Under the pieces are notes generated by a model. That model did not search any database. It had not been told where the DNA came from and saw only the letters and a program-made list of their open reading frames with translations. Of a stretch of 64,000 nt of DNA, positions 26,241 through 35,670 are shown in pieces. Every line of letters starts with the position of its first letter. Within the stretch, counting starts at the first letter, position 1. A program made the position numbers and the translations under genes. Source of the DNA: DASTSN01 sp035549175 (GTDB lineage Bacteria; Bacteroidota; Bacteroidia; Chitinophagales; Chitinophagaceae); contig DASZRL010000123.1 in the NCBI GenBank assembly GCA_035549175.1, positions 17,940-81,939 on the forward strand, given 5' to 3'.

Positions 26241-26275
26241 CAAATGTATACAAATATTCAGACCCGTAAAACAAA
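26241..26275 (-). promoter_or_regulatory. candidate arg operon promoter
   Basis: On the minus strand TACATTTG (26241-26248) matches the Bacteroidota TAnnTTTG -7 element. A TTTG at 26272-26275 could serve as the -33 element with a slightly long 23-base spacer. A transcript starting near 26234 would have a leader of about 240 bases containing the leader peptide frame. Confidence 0.4.
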
Positions 26276-26336
26276 AATGTCGGGATTAACAACTCCTTAC
26301 TAAGGCTCCGGACCCGCCAATCAAACGCCTGTTCGT

Positions 26337-26708
26337 ATGAAAAAAATACTCCTCCTAGTTGCCGGGTCGGCCCTGCTGTTGCTGGGCGCCTATGTATACT
26401 GGAACTATTTTTATGTCTTCGGGGAAGGTGTCAAAACCGGCTACCTCAATTATGCGGTGCGGAAAGGGGACCTGTTCAAGACCTATGAGGGCAAACTGAT
26501 CCAGCAGGGATTCCGGAGCCAGACCACCGGGACTATCCAGTCCTACGAATTTGAGTTTTCCATCACCAACGAGCGCATCTTTCATATACTGGAGGTGAAC
26601 AGCGGGAAGGTATTCGATCTCCACTACCGCGAATACCATGGCGTGGTTCCCTGGCGGGGGAATACGGTTTATATTGTGGACAGCATCCTGTCCATGCGCC
26701 AGGAATAG
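26337..26708 (+). CDS. hypothetical membrane-anchored protein
   Basis: This 123-residue protein has one N-terminal transmembrane helix or uncleaved signal (about 4-24), followed by a small compact domain. The domain begins EGVKTGYLNYAVRKGDLFKTYEGKL and includes several aromatic strands. I recognise it as a recurrent Bacteroidota hypothetical; database copies are sometimes mislabelled as 6-phosphogluconate dehydrogenase, which the sequence does not support. It is divergent from the arginine operon and its stop is 2 bases from that of the methyltransferase gene. Confidence 0.75.
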   Translation: MKKILLLVAGSALLLLGAYVYWNYFYVFGEGVKTGYLNYAVRKGDLFKTYEGKLIQQGFRSQTTGTIQSYEFEFSITNERIFHILEVNSGKVFDLHYREYHGVVPWRGNTVYIVDSILSMRQE

Positions 26709-26710
26709 GC

Positions 26711-27421
26711 CTATCCCGCGTGCAGCAGGAAAATGGCCGGACGCTTGTGAAGCGAAGGCGGACTTTTCTTCCATTCCCCGATCGGCAGGGTCCGGATCCA
26801 TTCCCCGGGTCCGGTCAGTTCCATCGCAATGCACAGCCGCGTAGAGGCCTGGCAGGTAGCGATCAGCGCGGCCAGCAACTGGTCGTTCCGGTACGGGGTC
26901 TCGATAAAAATCTGGGTGCAGTCCCGTTTCCTGGATTCCGACTCAAGTTCCCGGATGGCCCGGCTTCGCTCCTGGTCCCGGATGGGAAGGTACCCGGTGA
27001 ACCGGAAATGCTGGCCGTTCATCCCGCTGGCCATCAGGGCCAGCAGGATCGAGTTGGGACCGGCCAGGGGCCGGATGCGGGCCTGCTCCTCCTGGGCGAT
27101 GGCTACCAGGGCCTGGCCGGGATCCGCGATGCAGGGGCTGCCGGCCTCGCTGATGAGGCCCACCACCTTGCCTTCCCGGACCCGCTGCCGGAACAAGGCA
27201 CTGACCTCCGGACCCGCCTGGCCGATGGTAACCCATTCGTGCCGGTCGATGACCAGGTCCGGCACCAGCTTTTTCATATAACGGCGGGCTGTCCGCTCAT
27301 TTTCGGCAAAGTAGACGGCGCATTCCCGGACCGCGGAGGCGACATAGGCAGGAATGGCCTGCAGGGCGTCTTCGTGCAGGGGGGCGGGGAGAAGGTAGAC
27401 CGTACCGGGGTTGGGTTGCAT
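26711..27421 (-). CDS. RsmI-family SAM-dependent methyltransferase
   Basis: This is a 236-residue tetrapyrrole-methylase-fold protein related to 16S rRNA 2'-O-methyltransferase RsmI. The GLISEAGSPCIADPG loop (about 88-102) and the PLAGPNSILLALMASG segment form the SAM site. Bacteroidota often have this shorter RsmI-like paralogue, whose substrate is not established. It is the last gene of a small minus-strand pair with the EI24 gene, 13 bases apart. Confidence 0.85.
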   Translation of the reverse strand: MQPNPGTVYLLPAPLHEDALQAIPAYVASAVRECAVYFAENERTARRYMKKLVPDLVIDRHEWVTIGQAGPEVSALFRQRVREGKVVGLISEAGSPCIADPGQALVAIAQEEQARIRPLAGPNSILLALMASGMNGQHFRFTGYLPIRDQERSRAIRELESESRKRDCTQIFIETPYRNDQLLAALIATCQASTRLCIAMELTGPGEWIRTLPIGEWKKSPPSLHKRPAIFLLHAG

Positions 27422-27434
27422 ACGCCGCCGTTTT

Positions 27435-28196
27435 TTACAGGTCCTGTTTTACTTTATAAAGACTGAGGGTGGCTGCGACAACCGCATAGGCGGGGGCCAG
27501 CACCCAGCCGACCAGGACCAGGCCGTGCATCAGGAAAAATACCAGTCCGTTCCCGATGGCCAGTCCGCGGTGCTTGCTGATGAATTCCACGCTCTGGGAC
27601 GCTGTCAGTTTATGGCGTTCGCTGCTGTAGTCCATCATGGAAAATCCATAAAAAAAGCATTCCAGGAACAGGGCAATGAGAGGGGTGATCCATCCGGCCA
27701 CCGGGACCAGGGATAGAAACAGCAGGGATACCGCGTAGACTGTTTGCCAGAGCATGTTGCGCAAGGCCAGGCGGATACCACGGCCGGCATCCCGGACCAG
27801 CTGGGGAAAGGAAAAGGGAAATGTTTTTCCTTCGATGATGGACTCCGTCTTCTCGCTGAGGTACGCGAATACCGGCGAACCCAGGATCAGCCAGATATAC
27901 TTGAACAGGGAAAAGTAGGAGAGCATCAGGATCAGCCAGAGCATGATGCCGGCAAACGTGAACAGGAATCCCAGGAATCCGTTGCGGAACCGCTGGAGCC
28001 ATTCGCTGAGGTGGGTGGCGTGCGTGAGGTATTCTATGACGGCTGTGGCGGATTTGCCGAAAAAATACATGCTGACAAGAAACAGGATCGCATAAATGAT
28101 CCCCGGAATAACGATCCATTTCCAAAGCCGGTGCTGCTGTATAAAACGATGGGCGTCAATGTAGGACTGAACCGCTATGACAATTTCTTTCAGCAA
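27435..28196 (-). CDS. EI24/CysZ-like membrane protein
   Basis: This 253-residue integral membrane protein has about four to six helices. The amphipathic N-terminus, the hydrophobic hairpin near 90-110, and the CFFYGFSMMDYSSERH segment near 185-200 are typical of the EI24 superfamily that includes the sulfate permease CysZ. Bacteroidota members are generally of unknown substrate. It is divergent from the mpg gene. Confidence 0.82.
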   Translation of the reverse strand: MLKEIVIAVQSYIDAHRFIQQHRLWKWIVIPGIIYAILFLVSMYFFGKSATAVIEYLTHATHLSEWLQRFRNGFLGFLFTFAGIMLWLILMLSYFSLFKYIWLILGSPVFAYLSEKTESIIEGKTFPFSFPQLVRDAGRGIRLALRNMLWQTVYAVSLLFLSLVPVAGWITPLIALFLECFFYGFSMMDYSSERHKLTASQSVEFISKHRGLAIGNGLVFFLMHGLVLVGWVLAPAYAVVAATLSLYKVKQDL

Positions 28197-28247
28197 ATGC
28201 TAATTTTGAATGAGTAAATATAATCCTTAGTTACTAATACCCAACCC

Positions 28248-28922
28248 GTGCCAGCTTCTCCGACTGATCAGCCATGGGGCCGCTGGAACAAACTGCCGGC
28301 CGGCTTTTATCTGCGTTCCAACGTGGTTTCCATCGCCCGCGATTTGCTGGGTAAAATCCTGGTCACCAACTGGCATGGCGTCGTTACAGCGGGTCGTATC
28401 GTGGAAACCGAGGCCTACCGGGGAAAGCAGGACCGTGCTTCCCATGCGGCGGGCGGCAGGCGCACGGCCCGCAACGAAATCATGTACAGGGAAGGGGGGA
28501 ATGCCTACGTATACCTGTGCTATGGCATCCATTATCTCTTTAATGTGGTCACCAACCGGCCCGAGGTACCTCACGCCATCTTAATCCGGGGCCTTGAGCC
28601 CCTGGTGGGGGAAGGGGAAATGCGCGCACGGGCCGGGAAGCGGGGGGCGGATAGCTCGCTGACACGAGGTCCCGGAAACCTCACCCGGGCGCTCGGGATT
28701 ACCGGGGATCACAACGGCTTGCCGCTGACCGGGGATTGCCTGTACCTGGCTGAGGACGGGACTTCCTACGCAGGAAGCGAAATCGGCATTTCCGCGCGGA
28801 TCGGGGTGGAATATGCCGGCCCGGACGCAGAGCTTCCCTACCGGTTCTTCGTCCGGGGCAATCCCCATGTAAGTGGCCCCAGGCATCTCCTTTCCCAGCC
28901 TGGCCGGCGTTCGGGCAGGTAA
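28248..28922 (+). CDS. DNA-3-methyladenine glycosylase (AAG/MPG family)
   Basis: The 224-residue enzyme excises alkylated purines from DNA as the first step of base excision repair. It is of the eukaryote-like AAG type, with ARDLLGKILV, the catalytic ETEAYRG motif, NAYVYLCYGIHYLFNVV and the RGPGNLTRALGI segment. The start codon is GTG at 28248; an in-frame TAA lies upstream and no ATG is available before conserved sequence. Its stop lies 3 bases from that of the symporter gene on the other strand. Confidence 0.92.
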   Translation: MPASPTDQPWGRWNKLPAGFYLRSNVVSIARDLLGKILVTNWHGVVTAGRIVETEAYRGKQDRASHAAGGRRTARNEIMYREGGNAYVYLCYGIHYLFNVVTNRPEVPHAILIRGLEPLVGEGEMRARAGKRGADSSLTRGPGNLTRALGITGDHNGLPLTGDCLYLAEDGTSYAGSEIGISARIGVEYAGPDAELPYRFFVRGNPHVSGPRHLLSQPGRRSGR

Positions 28923-28924
28923 GT

Positions 28925-30247
28925 TCAGTATTCGATCGTGCGATCACTCAGGTTATCGGAAACGATATTTTCAGTCTGACCCAGGTGGGAAAAAGCATGG
29001 TGCATCCTGTCCCGGTCAAACTCCTTTTCATTGTGCGCGATCCAGATGGTGGCGATTCCGTTGCCGATAAAATTGGTGAGGGCCCGGGCCTCGGACATAA
29101 ACCGGTCCACGCCCAATAGCAGGGTGAGCCCTTCGATCGGGATGACCTTGATGGCAGTCAGGGTGCTTGCCAATACGGCAAACCCGCTGCCGGTTACCCC
29201 GGCAGCGCCCTTGGAGGTAACCATCAGGATGCCGATGATGACCAGGACCTGGCCAAGGCTGAGGTGTACCCCGTAGGCCTGCGCCAGGAATATCATGCAG
29301 AGGGAAAGGTACAGCGTGGTCCCGTCGAGGTTGAACGAATACCCCGTGGGTACGACCAGCCCTACAACGGACCTGGAGCACCCCATCCTTTCCAGTTTTT
29401 CCATCAGCGACGGCAGGGCGGCCTCCGAGGAGGAGGTTCCCAGGACCACCAGCAATTCCTCGCGGATATAGCGGAGGTACCGGAATATGCTGATCCGGTA
29501 ATACCGCAGCAGGGATCCGAGGATGCCCAGGATAAAAATAGCCATGGTGAGGTAGACCGTCGCCATCAGTTTGCCCAGGGGCAGCAGGGTATGAATCCCG
29601 AATTTTGCGATCGTGAAGGCCATGCCGCCGAACGCGCCCACCGGGGCCAGCAGCATCACTTTATGGAGGGCGGAGAACAGGTACCTTGCCACGCGGTGCA
29701 GCAGGTCCACGATCCGGTCCTTACTGCCATACCGGTTCAGTACCATGCCTGCCACCAGCGCCACCAGCAATACCTGCAGGGTACTGTTGTCCAGCAAAAA
29801 ACGGGACCAGCTGAATCCCCCGGCGCGGGTGTAGGCGGATACATCCGAACCGGCCGCCAGCGCGGTTGAAGTGCCCTGCCCGGGACGGATGAGCAGGGCA
29901 GCCAACACACCGGCTCCCAGTGCCAGGGTGGTGACAATCTCAAAATAGAGGAGGGCCTTCACGCCGACCCGCCCTACTTTCCCGAGGTCACCCATGCTGC
30001 TGATGCCCAGGGTGATCGTCAGAAAAATAATCGGGTTGATAAACAGTTTGACGAGGCTGATAAAACCGCCCGAGAGCAACTCGCTGAGGGTTCCGTTTAC
30101 GGCCAGGTCCTGGCCCAGCCAGTGGGCCTTCCAGGGCCTGGACAGCACCTGCTGCAGGGCAAATCCGGGTGCCAGGTGCCCGATGAGGATGCCTGCCGCG
30201 ATGGCCAGCAGGACCCAGAAAGTAAGATTGGTAAGAAGTCTTTTCAT
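28925..30247 (-). CDS. dicarboxylate/amino acid:cation symporter (DAACS family)
   Basis: This is a 440-residue transporter with about eight transmembrane helices and two re-entrant loops. The serine-rich hairpin SSSEAALPSLMEKL and the following GYSFNLDGTTLY segment are the defining substrate and Na+/H+ site of glutamate and C4-dicarboxylate symporters (GltP/DctA). The later GAAGVTGSGF loop is also present. Whether it prefers glutamate or dicarboxylates cannot be read from the sequence with certainty. Confidence 0.9.
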   Translation of the reverse strand: MKRLLTNLTFWVLLAIAAGILIGHLAPGFALQQVLSRPWKAHWLGQDLAVNGTLSELLSGGFISLVKLFINPIIFLTITLGISSMGDLGKVGRVGVKALLYFEIVTTLALGAGVLAALLIRPGQGTSTALAAGSDVSAYTRAGGFSWSRFLLDNSTLQVLLVALVAGMVLNRYGSKDRIVDLLHRVARYLFSALHKVMLLAPVGAFGGMAFTIAKFGIHTLLPLGKLMATVYLTMAIFILGILGSLLRYYRISIFRYLRYIREELLVVLGTSSSEAALPSLMEKLERMGCSRSVVGLVVPTGYSFNLDGTTLYLSLCMIFLAQAYGVHLSLGQVLVIIGILMVTSKGAAGVTGSGFAVLASTLTAIKVIPIEGLTLLLGVDRFMSEARALTNFIGNGIATIWIAHNEKEFDRDRMHHAFSHLGQTENIVSDNLSDRTIEY

Positions 30248-30288
30248 GCTCAGGAGGCGGTTGCCGGGTTTCCGCGCCCGATGGCCGG

Positions 30289-30834
30289 TCAGAATTTTAT
30301 GCCGGCACTCACGCCGGCCATGGGAAGAAACCCTTCCCAGGTCCTGTCACCGGTGGTCTGCAGGTTGGTTCCATACCCGGCTGCCACGGACGGCGTGATA
30401 AATACCTGGTCATTGATCAGGAACATATACCCCAGTTCGGCAGCAGGCTGAAGCGTCCAGGTTTTGGAGGTGCCGGTTAAGGAACCGCTTGTCCAATCGG
30501 TTTTCAACCGGTACAGATCGGTACGGGCACCCAGGAACAGGCCATGGGGCCGGTAGGTGAAATAATACCGGTACCCCAGTCCCAGGCCGGCTCCCCGTGC
30601 TTTTTCCCTGTCATGAGGGATGTCTGAAGTCCGGGTGGCCGTTTCATAGCCCAGGCGGATCTGCAGGGAGTGGTGCAGGGCCGCATTCAGCGCCATATGC
30701 AGGGTGCCCTGGGTGCCGGAGGGATATCCCTGAAGTTCCGCCCCTACGTCGGTGGTGGTATAGCCGATTTGCTGGCAGGTGGCCGCCAGGCAAAGGAATA
30801 GTGACAGGAAGGCAAGACCGGTCTTTTTTACCAT
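30289..30834 (-). CDS. hypothetical outer-membrane beta-barrel protein
   Basis: This 181-residue protein has a signal peptide ending near TCQQ and alternating amphipathic strands such as LGLGYRYYFTYRP and LFLGARTDLYR. It ends in IKF, so an eight-stranded outer-membrane barrel is likely. The ATG at 30834 gives a clean signal peptide; the earlier ATG at 30897 adds 21 residues with no homology. It lies between the symporter and the PorP-like gene. Function is unknown. Confidence 0.68.
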   Translation of the reverse strand: MVKKTGLAFLSLFLCLAATCQQIGYTTTDVGAELQGYPSGTQGTLHMALNAALHHSLQIRLGYETATRTSDIPHDREKARGAGLGLGYRYYFTYRPHGLFLGARTDLYRLKTDWTSGSLTGTSKTWTLQPAAELGYMFLINDQVFITPSVAAGYGTNLQTTGDRTWEGFLPMAGVSAGIKF

Positions 30835-30901
30835 GGTATTTTCATATTGGAACGCACCGGGACCCTGCCTGCGGACCTGTGGAGGGCGGCGGGGCATCCG
30901 G

Positions 30902-31915
30902 TCAGAATTTAGGACAATTCAGTTTTTTGGCATTGGGGTCCGTAGGCTTTTTGATATAGATAAGGGAAATCTCCGCTCCGCCCCGCATATCCGAGCCTGG
31001 CTTGAGGCTTGAAATATTGATGTCGTAGGTAGCCCCGATGTGAAATTCCCCGAACTCCAGCCCCACGTAGGGGATCACGGCGTCACCGAAACGGAACCAG
31101 GAGCCCAGGTAGAGGTTGGTGGGATTGTTCTCATCCTGGTTGACGTTCAGGGCATAGGCTCCCCCGATGACCGTGTTGGTGGCATTGGCCTGCCGGCTGT
31201 AATTCGCGCTGAAATGCAGGTAATTGTACTGGCCCGCCGGGATTTTCCCACCCGCCTGCAGGGTAAGGCGCCCGGGCAGGTAGAACTGGCCCCCCTGGAA
31301 GGATTCCTTGGGATTGTTGATATGGTATACCGAGGCGCCAAAATAAAAGTTGTTGTAGCCGTTGGTGCTTCCGTTGTAAAGGATTCCCGCGTTCAGATCA
31401 AAGTATTTGACGTTTACCTGGTTCTGGTTAAAAATTTCACTGGTTACCCCGGTAAAACCCAACGGGGTCAGCTGGTCCTCAAATTTGACCTTGGTGATAT
31501 CCAGCCGTTTATTGACGAAGGTTCCCTGGAATCCAACCCCCAGCTGGTGCAGGCCGTCCTCGTCCAAGCCCTTGTGGTAAGCCACGGAAAGGGCGCCATA
31601 GTTGTTCTGAAGCACCCCGTTGCCGCTTTTGTCTGTAAACCCCATGATGCCTACCCCGAACTGGTCGATTTCCGGGATCCGGCTTTTCAGGATGCCAAAG
31701 TCGATAGATGCCGTGGCGGTGGTAAACGCGTTATTGATGGTAGGCCACTGGTTCCGGTAATTGCCGGCTACCCGGTAAACGCCGTCAAACTTCCCGGTGA
31801 GGGCAGGGTTCAGTGTGAGGGGGGAGGCAAAAAACTGCGAAAAATTCGGATCCTGGGCCGCGGAGGTGCAGCACAAAGCCAGCAGAATTCCTGTTGCGCA
31901 GACAAGTTTCTTCAT
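30902..31915 (-). CDS. PorP/SprF family type IX secretion outer-membrane protein
   Basis: The 337-residue barrel has a signal ending in SAAQD and the family opening DPNFSQFFASPLTLNPALTGKF. Further conserved pieces are VAGNYRNQWPTI and, at the end, the GGAEISLIY strand. PorP/SprF proteins are type IX accessory barrels; genomes encode many copies, several of which export adhesins such as SprB. Without an adjacent gldK-N cluster or large adhesin this is one of the dispersed paralogues. The ATG at 31915 is used because it starts the signal peptide. Confidence 0.88.
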   Translation of the reverse strand: MKKLVCATGILLALCCTSAAQDPNFSQFFASPLTLNPALTGKFDGVYRVAGNYRNQWPTINNAFTTATASIDFGILKSRIPEIDQFGVGIMGFTDKSGNGVLQNNYGALSVAYHKGLDEDGLHQLGVGFQGTFVNKRLDITKVKFEDQLTPLGFTGVTSEIFNQNQVNVKYFDLNAGILYNGSTNGYNNFYFGASVYHINNPKESFQGGQFYLPGRLTLQAGGKIPAGQYNYLHFSANYSRQANATNTVIGGAYALNVNQDENNPTNLYLGSWFRFGDAVIPYVGLEFGEFHIGATYDINISSLKPGSDMRGGAEISLIYIKKPTDPNAKKLNCPKF

Positions 31916-31978
31916 GGGGAGTGAACCTACAAAATACAACAAAAATTCAAAGACAGGTAAATTTTAGGAGAGGCTGCT

Positions 31979-32629
31979 TCAGTTTTGTGTTTTCATGCCG
32001 AATGCCAGGTCACCTGCATCGCCCAGGCCCGGTACGATATAACCTTTTGCCGTAAGTTCATCGTCAATATCCCCGCACCAGATCTGGACGCCTGGTTCCT
32101 CGCGCCGCACGTATTCAATGCCCACCGTGCAGGCGATGGCGCAGGCGATATGTATCTCCCGTGGCGTTCCTTCCTCCTTCAGGTACTGGATGGTTTTTAC
32201 CAGCGAAGAACCGGTAGCGAGCATGGGATCCGCTATGATCAGGATGCGGTCATCCAGGTCGGGGCAGGACATGTATTGCAGGCTGATTTCAAAGCTGCCG
32301 TCCTTATGGTGTTTCCGGTAAGCCGAAATAAAGGCATTGTCGGCCTTGTCAAAATAATTGAGCAGGCCCTGGTGAAGGGGTACGCCCGCCCGCAGGATGG
32401 TCGCCAGCACCGGTTGCACCGTGAGCATTTTGCAGGAGGCTGTCCCCAGCGGAGTATTTACCTGCTTTTCCCCGTACGGGAGTTTTTTGCTGATCTCGTA
32501 ACCGATCACCTCCCCGATGCGCTCCAGGTTCCTGCGGAACCGCATGCGGTCGGACTGAACCTGTTCGTCCCGCAGTTCGGCTACCCAGTTGCTGACCAGG
32601 GAATGGTGTTGGCTAAGGTTTACCACCAT
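31979..32629 (-). CDS. upp: uracil phosphoribosyltransferase
   Basis: Upp salvages uracil to UMP using PRPP. The 216-residue protein has the PRPP loop DPMLATGSSLVKTI near 132-145, ILRAGVPLHQGLL before it and the C-terminal GDAGDLAFG uracil hood. The gene stands alone, divergent from anmK. Confidence 0.94.
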   Translation of the reverse strand: MVVNLSQHHSLVSNWVAELRDEQVQSDRMRFRRNLERIGEVIGYEISKKLPYGEKQVNTPLGTASCKMLTVQPVLATILRAGVPLHQGLLNYFDKADNAFISAYRKHHKDGSFEISLQYMSCPDLDDRILIIADPMLATGSSLVKTIQYLKEEGTPREIHIACAIACTVGIEYVRREEPGVQIWCGDIDDELTAKGYIVPGLGDAGDLAFGMKTQN

Positions 32630-32766
32630 GTGAAACGATTTACTGATTTTGGATTGGGTTCAGCACGGCGGAAGGTCTGTGGGCTCCTGCCAAAAGCCGT
32701 ACTTTTGGGCAAAACTAACTTCTTATCGGGACATTTGCCTGGCAGGAGGCGTAAATCTGGCAAACC

Positions 32767-33867
32767 ATGGAATACAGGATTATCGGTCTCATGAGCGGAA
32801 GCTCCCTGGACGGGTTGGATATCGTGTTTGCTTCCCTGCATGAAAACGCCGGTAGGTGGACCTATGAAATCCTCAAAGCCGGTTGTTACCCCTATTCCCC
32901 CGAGTGGACCGAACGACTTCGCAGTGCGCCCGGTCTTTCAGCCCTGGAGTACCAGCTGCTTCACGCGGATTACGGACATTTCCTGGGCAGGCAGGTAAAT
33001 AATTTTATCGAGGAGAATGATTTGCATTACCAGGTGGCGCTGGTTGCCTCGCATGGGCATACCGTCTTTCATAACCCGGCAAAAAGGATGACTGCCCAGA
33101 TCGGGGACGGGGCGGCTATCGCCGCGGAGACGGGCCTGCCGGTCGTTTCGGACCTGCGCGCGCTGGATGTGGCCTTTGGCGGCCAGGGAGCGCCCATTGT
33201 CCCGATCGGCGAAAAACTGTTGCTGGGCGAGTACGACTTTTTCCTGAACCTGGGCGGCATTGCCAACCTGTCCTTCAACCGGAGCAGCTACCTGGGTTTT
33301 GATGTCTGCGCCGCCAACCGGGTGCTGAACCTGCTTGCCAATGAAGCCGGCAGCGAATTTGACCGGGATGGCGCACTGGCCGCATCCGGCCTGGTAAACC
33401 CTACCCTGCTGGATCAGCTTAATCTGCTCGACTATTACCGCGAACCCTTTCCCAAATCGCTGGCCAACGAATTCGGCACCGATACGGTGTACCCGCTGAT
33501 CCGGAAGGCAGCCCTGTCCGTCCCGGATGCGCTGCGTACCTATGTGGAGCACATTGCCTCACAGATCCGTCAGGGTATCAGTTACCTGATCCGGACGGAG
33601 CCGGAGGCCGGCACAGGGTACCGGATGCTGGTTACCGGGGGCGGCGCCTTTAATACCTTCCTGGTGGAACGGATCCGGGACCAGTTGCGGTCCTTTTCCG
33701 TTGAAACCATCGTTCCGGACCAGCAGCTGGTGAAATTCAAGGAAGCGCTCATCATGGCCCTGATCGGCGTATTGCGCTGGAGGCAGGAGTATACGGTGCT
33801 TTCCTCGGTGACCGGGGCCCTGCGCGACAGCATCGGCGGAGCGCTGTGGAACGGACAGGACGCCTGA
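32767..33867 (+). CDS. anmK: anhydro-N-acetylmuramic acid kinase
   Basis: AnmK hydrolyses and phosphorylates 1,6-anhydro-MurNAc to MurNAc-6-phosphate, recycling peptidoglycan. The 366-residue protein has the ATP-binding GLMSGSSLDGLD at the N-terminus, the SHGHTVFHNP segment, GGQGAPIVPIGE and a C-terminal TGGGAFN motif, as in the ASKHA-fold family. It is convergent with the LytTR regulator gene. Confidence 0.93.
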   Translation: MEYRIIGLMSGSSLDGLDIVFASLHENAGRWTYEILKAGCYPYSPEWTERLRSAPGLSALEYQLLHADYGHFLGRQVNNFIEENDLHYQVALVASHGHTVFHNPAKRMTAQIGDGAAIAAETGLPVVSDLRALDVAFGGQGAPIVPIGEKLLLGEYDFFLNLGGIANLSFNRSSYLGFDVCAANRVLNLLANEAGSEFDRDGALAASGLVNPTLLDQLNLLDYYREPFPKSLANEFGTDTVYPLIRKAALSVPDALRTYVEHIASQIRQGISYLIRTEPEAGTGYRMLVTGGGAFNTFLVERIRDQLRSFSVETIVPDQQLVKFKEALIMALIGVLRWRQEYTVLSSVTGALRDSIGGALWNGQDA

Positions 33868-33885
33868 AGCAAAGGCCGGACCGGA

Positions 33886-34629
33886 TCAGATGCCCAGTAC
33901 CTCCTTCAGCCGGGCGTACCCGCTGCGGCTAACCGGAATCTGCTTACCTGATTTCAGCAGGATGACATGATTTTCCTTCTCGTAGGGTTCAATCCGGGTA
34001 ATCTGCTGAATATTGACCAGGTAGGAGCGGTGCGGGCGAAGGAACTGGCCGGGATCCAGGATCCGCTCAAAATGCCCCAGGGTCTGATTCTTCAGGAAGG
34101 TCCCTTCGGAGGTACAGATTTTCACGTAATCGTCGGCGGCTTCCAGGAAAAGGATCTCGTGCACCGGGATGATCTTGATTTTGCTGCCGTTCTTTACCAC
34201 CACGCGCTGGCGTTGCAGCGGGGACTGGGCAGCGGTTTCCAGCAGGTCGGATGCCGCTACCCGGGAAGGATGGTTGCCCGCGAGCTCCTCCCACTTGCGC
34301 AGGGCCTTATCGAAACGATCCCTGGAAAAAGGCTTTAGCAGGTAATCCACGGCATGGGCTTCAAAGGCCCGGATGGCGTATTCATCAAAGGCGGTAGTAA
34401 ATATAACGGCAGGCGGATGCTCAATGAGTTCAAGCATCTCAAAACCGTTGATTTTCGGCATCTGGATATCCAGGAATACCAGGTCGGGCTGATGCTGCTG
34501 GATCGCCTTCACCCCCTCAAATCCGTCCTGGCATTCCTGAACCACCTGGTATTGCGGGTACGTTTGCAGGTACTCCCGCAGAATCTGCCTGGCCAGCGGT
34601 TCATCATCAATAAGCAGCAGTTTCGCCAT
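33886..34629 (-). CDS. LytTR response regulator
   Basis: The 247-residue protein has a receiver domain (1-120; Asp54 in FLDIQMP, with DDE at 8-10) and a LytTR DNA-binding domain (about 148-245), recognisable by EILFLEAADDYVKI and FLRPHRSYLVN. Its start overlaps the kinase stop by 23 bases, so the two form a translationally coupled pair that controls genes by binding direct repeats. Confidence 0.92.
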   Translation of the reverse strand: MAKLLLIDDEPLARQILREYLQTYPQYQVVQECQDGFEGVKAIQQHQPDLVFLDIQMPKINGFEMLELIEHPPAVIFTTAFDEYAIRAFEAHAVDYLLKPFSRDRFDKALRKWEELAGNHPSRVAASDLLETAAQSPLQRQRVVVKNGSKIKIIPVHEILFLEAADDYVKICTSEGTFLKNQTLGHFERILDPGQFLRPHRSYLVNIQQITRIEPYEKENHVILLKSGKQIPVSRSGYARLKEVLGI

Positions 34630-35662
34630 GATTACGGGGTATTTTGACAGTTACACTAAAATCGCGGGATCCCTGGCTGGTTTCCACCAGGTCACTTCGT
34701 CCGAACAGCAGGTACAGCCTCCGCTTCACCGATCGAAGCCCGAATCCCGTTCCGGAAGGCATCTGCATATCCGCATCGTAGGGATTGGTTACCTCCACAA
34801 CCAGCTGGTCTTCCGTTGCCTGTGCGCGAAGGCTTATCCGGGCTTCCCCGGTGGTGCCGTAGAGGCCAAATTTAATGGCATTTTCCATCAGCGGCTGCAA
34901 CAGGAGGGCGGGGAGCCGGTGGGTCAGGGCCTCCGGGGTCGTCTGCACATCCGTTACCAGGCGATGGCCGAACCGGACCTTTTCGATGTCCAGGTAAAGC
35001 CGCAGGTACTCCAGTTCGTCCGCCAGGCTGATGAACTGGTTTTCTTCCCTGCGCAGGGTGCCTCGCAGGAAGTCCGATAATTCCTGCACCATCTTGCGGG
35101 CTTCCTGGGGGCTTGACCCGATGAGGGCGTTGATGCTGTTCAGGCTGTTGAATAAGAAATGCGGCTGTAGCTGCTGGCGCAACTTGTAGAGTTCGGCTTC
35201 CCGGGCCAGGCGCTCTGCATCCGCCTTTCGAGCCTCGGTTTCCTTTTGTTCTTCCCAGGTATACCACAGGACGCTGATCATGGTCACACATCCGAGAAGC
35301 AGAAAGGCAATGCTGAACCGGATACTCAGGGAATGGCTTAACAGGGTCGGATACCCGGGGTAACCGGTCAGGGCAAGGTCAAGAAACCAGCGGGTAAGCA
35401 GCAGCCAAAGTAAGGCCAGGAAGACGCACCAGAAAAAGATATGCAGGTACTGCTCCCTCCTGGGCAGGTAATAACGAAGCGTATTCATGATCAGCAGGCT
35501 GAACAGGAGCAATAGCGAATTACTGATCACACTGTCCAGGATGGCTGCGGTCCAGGTAATACCCAGCCAGTACAGGATCAGGGCATGATCGGTCATCAGC
35601 ACCAGCCAGCAGGCACCGAAGACAAACCGGAAACGGGTGACCGAAAGCGGAGTGTTTGCCAT
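34607..35662 (-). CDS. LytS/YehU-type sensor histidine kinase
   Basis: This 351-residue membrane kinase has about four N-terminal helices (about 12-150), a short linker coiled coil and a His_kinase domain with the phosphorylated histidine in QPHFLFNSLN near residue 173. The ATP lid is visible as GTGFGLRSVKRRL. It lacks a large extracellular sensor, so it senses within the membrane. It follows the LiaF-like and DUF4288 genes on the same strand, forming a LiaF-S-R-like unit. Confidence 0.9.
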   Translation of the reverse strand: MANTPLSVTRFRFVFGACWLVLMTDHALILYWLGITWTAAILDSVISNSLLLLFSLLIMNTLRYYLPRREQYLHIFFWCVFLALLWLLLTRWFLDLALTGYPGYPTLLSHSLSIRFSIAFLLLGCVTMISVLWYTWEEQKETEARKADAERLAREAELYKLRQQLQPHFLFNSLNSINALIGSSPQEARKMVQELSDFLRGTLRREENQFISLADELEYLRLYLDIEKVRFGHRLVTDVQTTPEALTHRLPALLLQPLMENAIKFGLYGTTGEARISLRAQATEDQLVVEVTNPYDADMQMPSGTGFGLRSVKRRLYLLFGRSDLVETSQGSRDFSVTVKIPRNHGETAAY

Positions 35663-35670
35663 GGAACAGG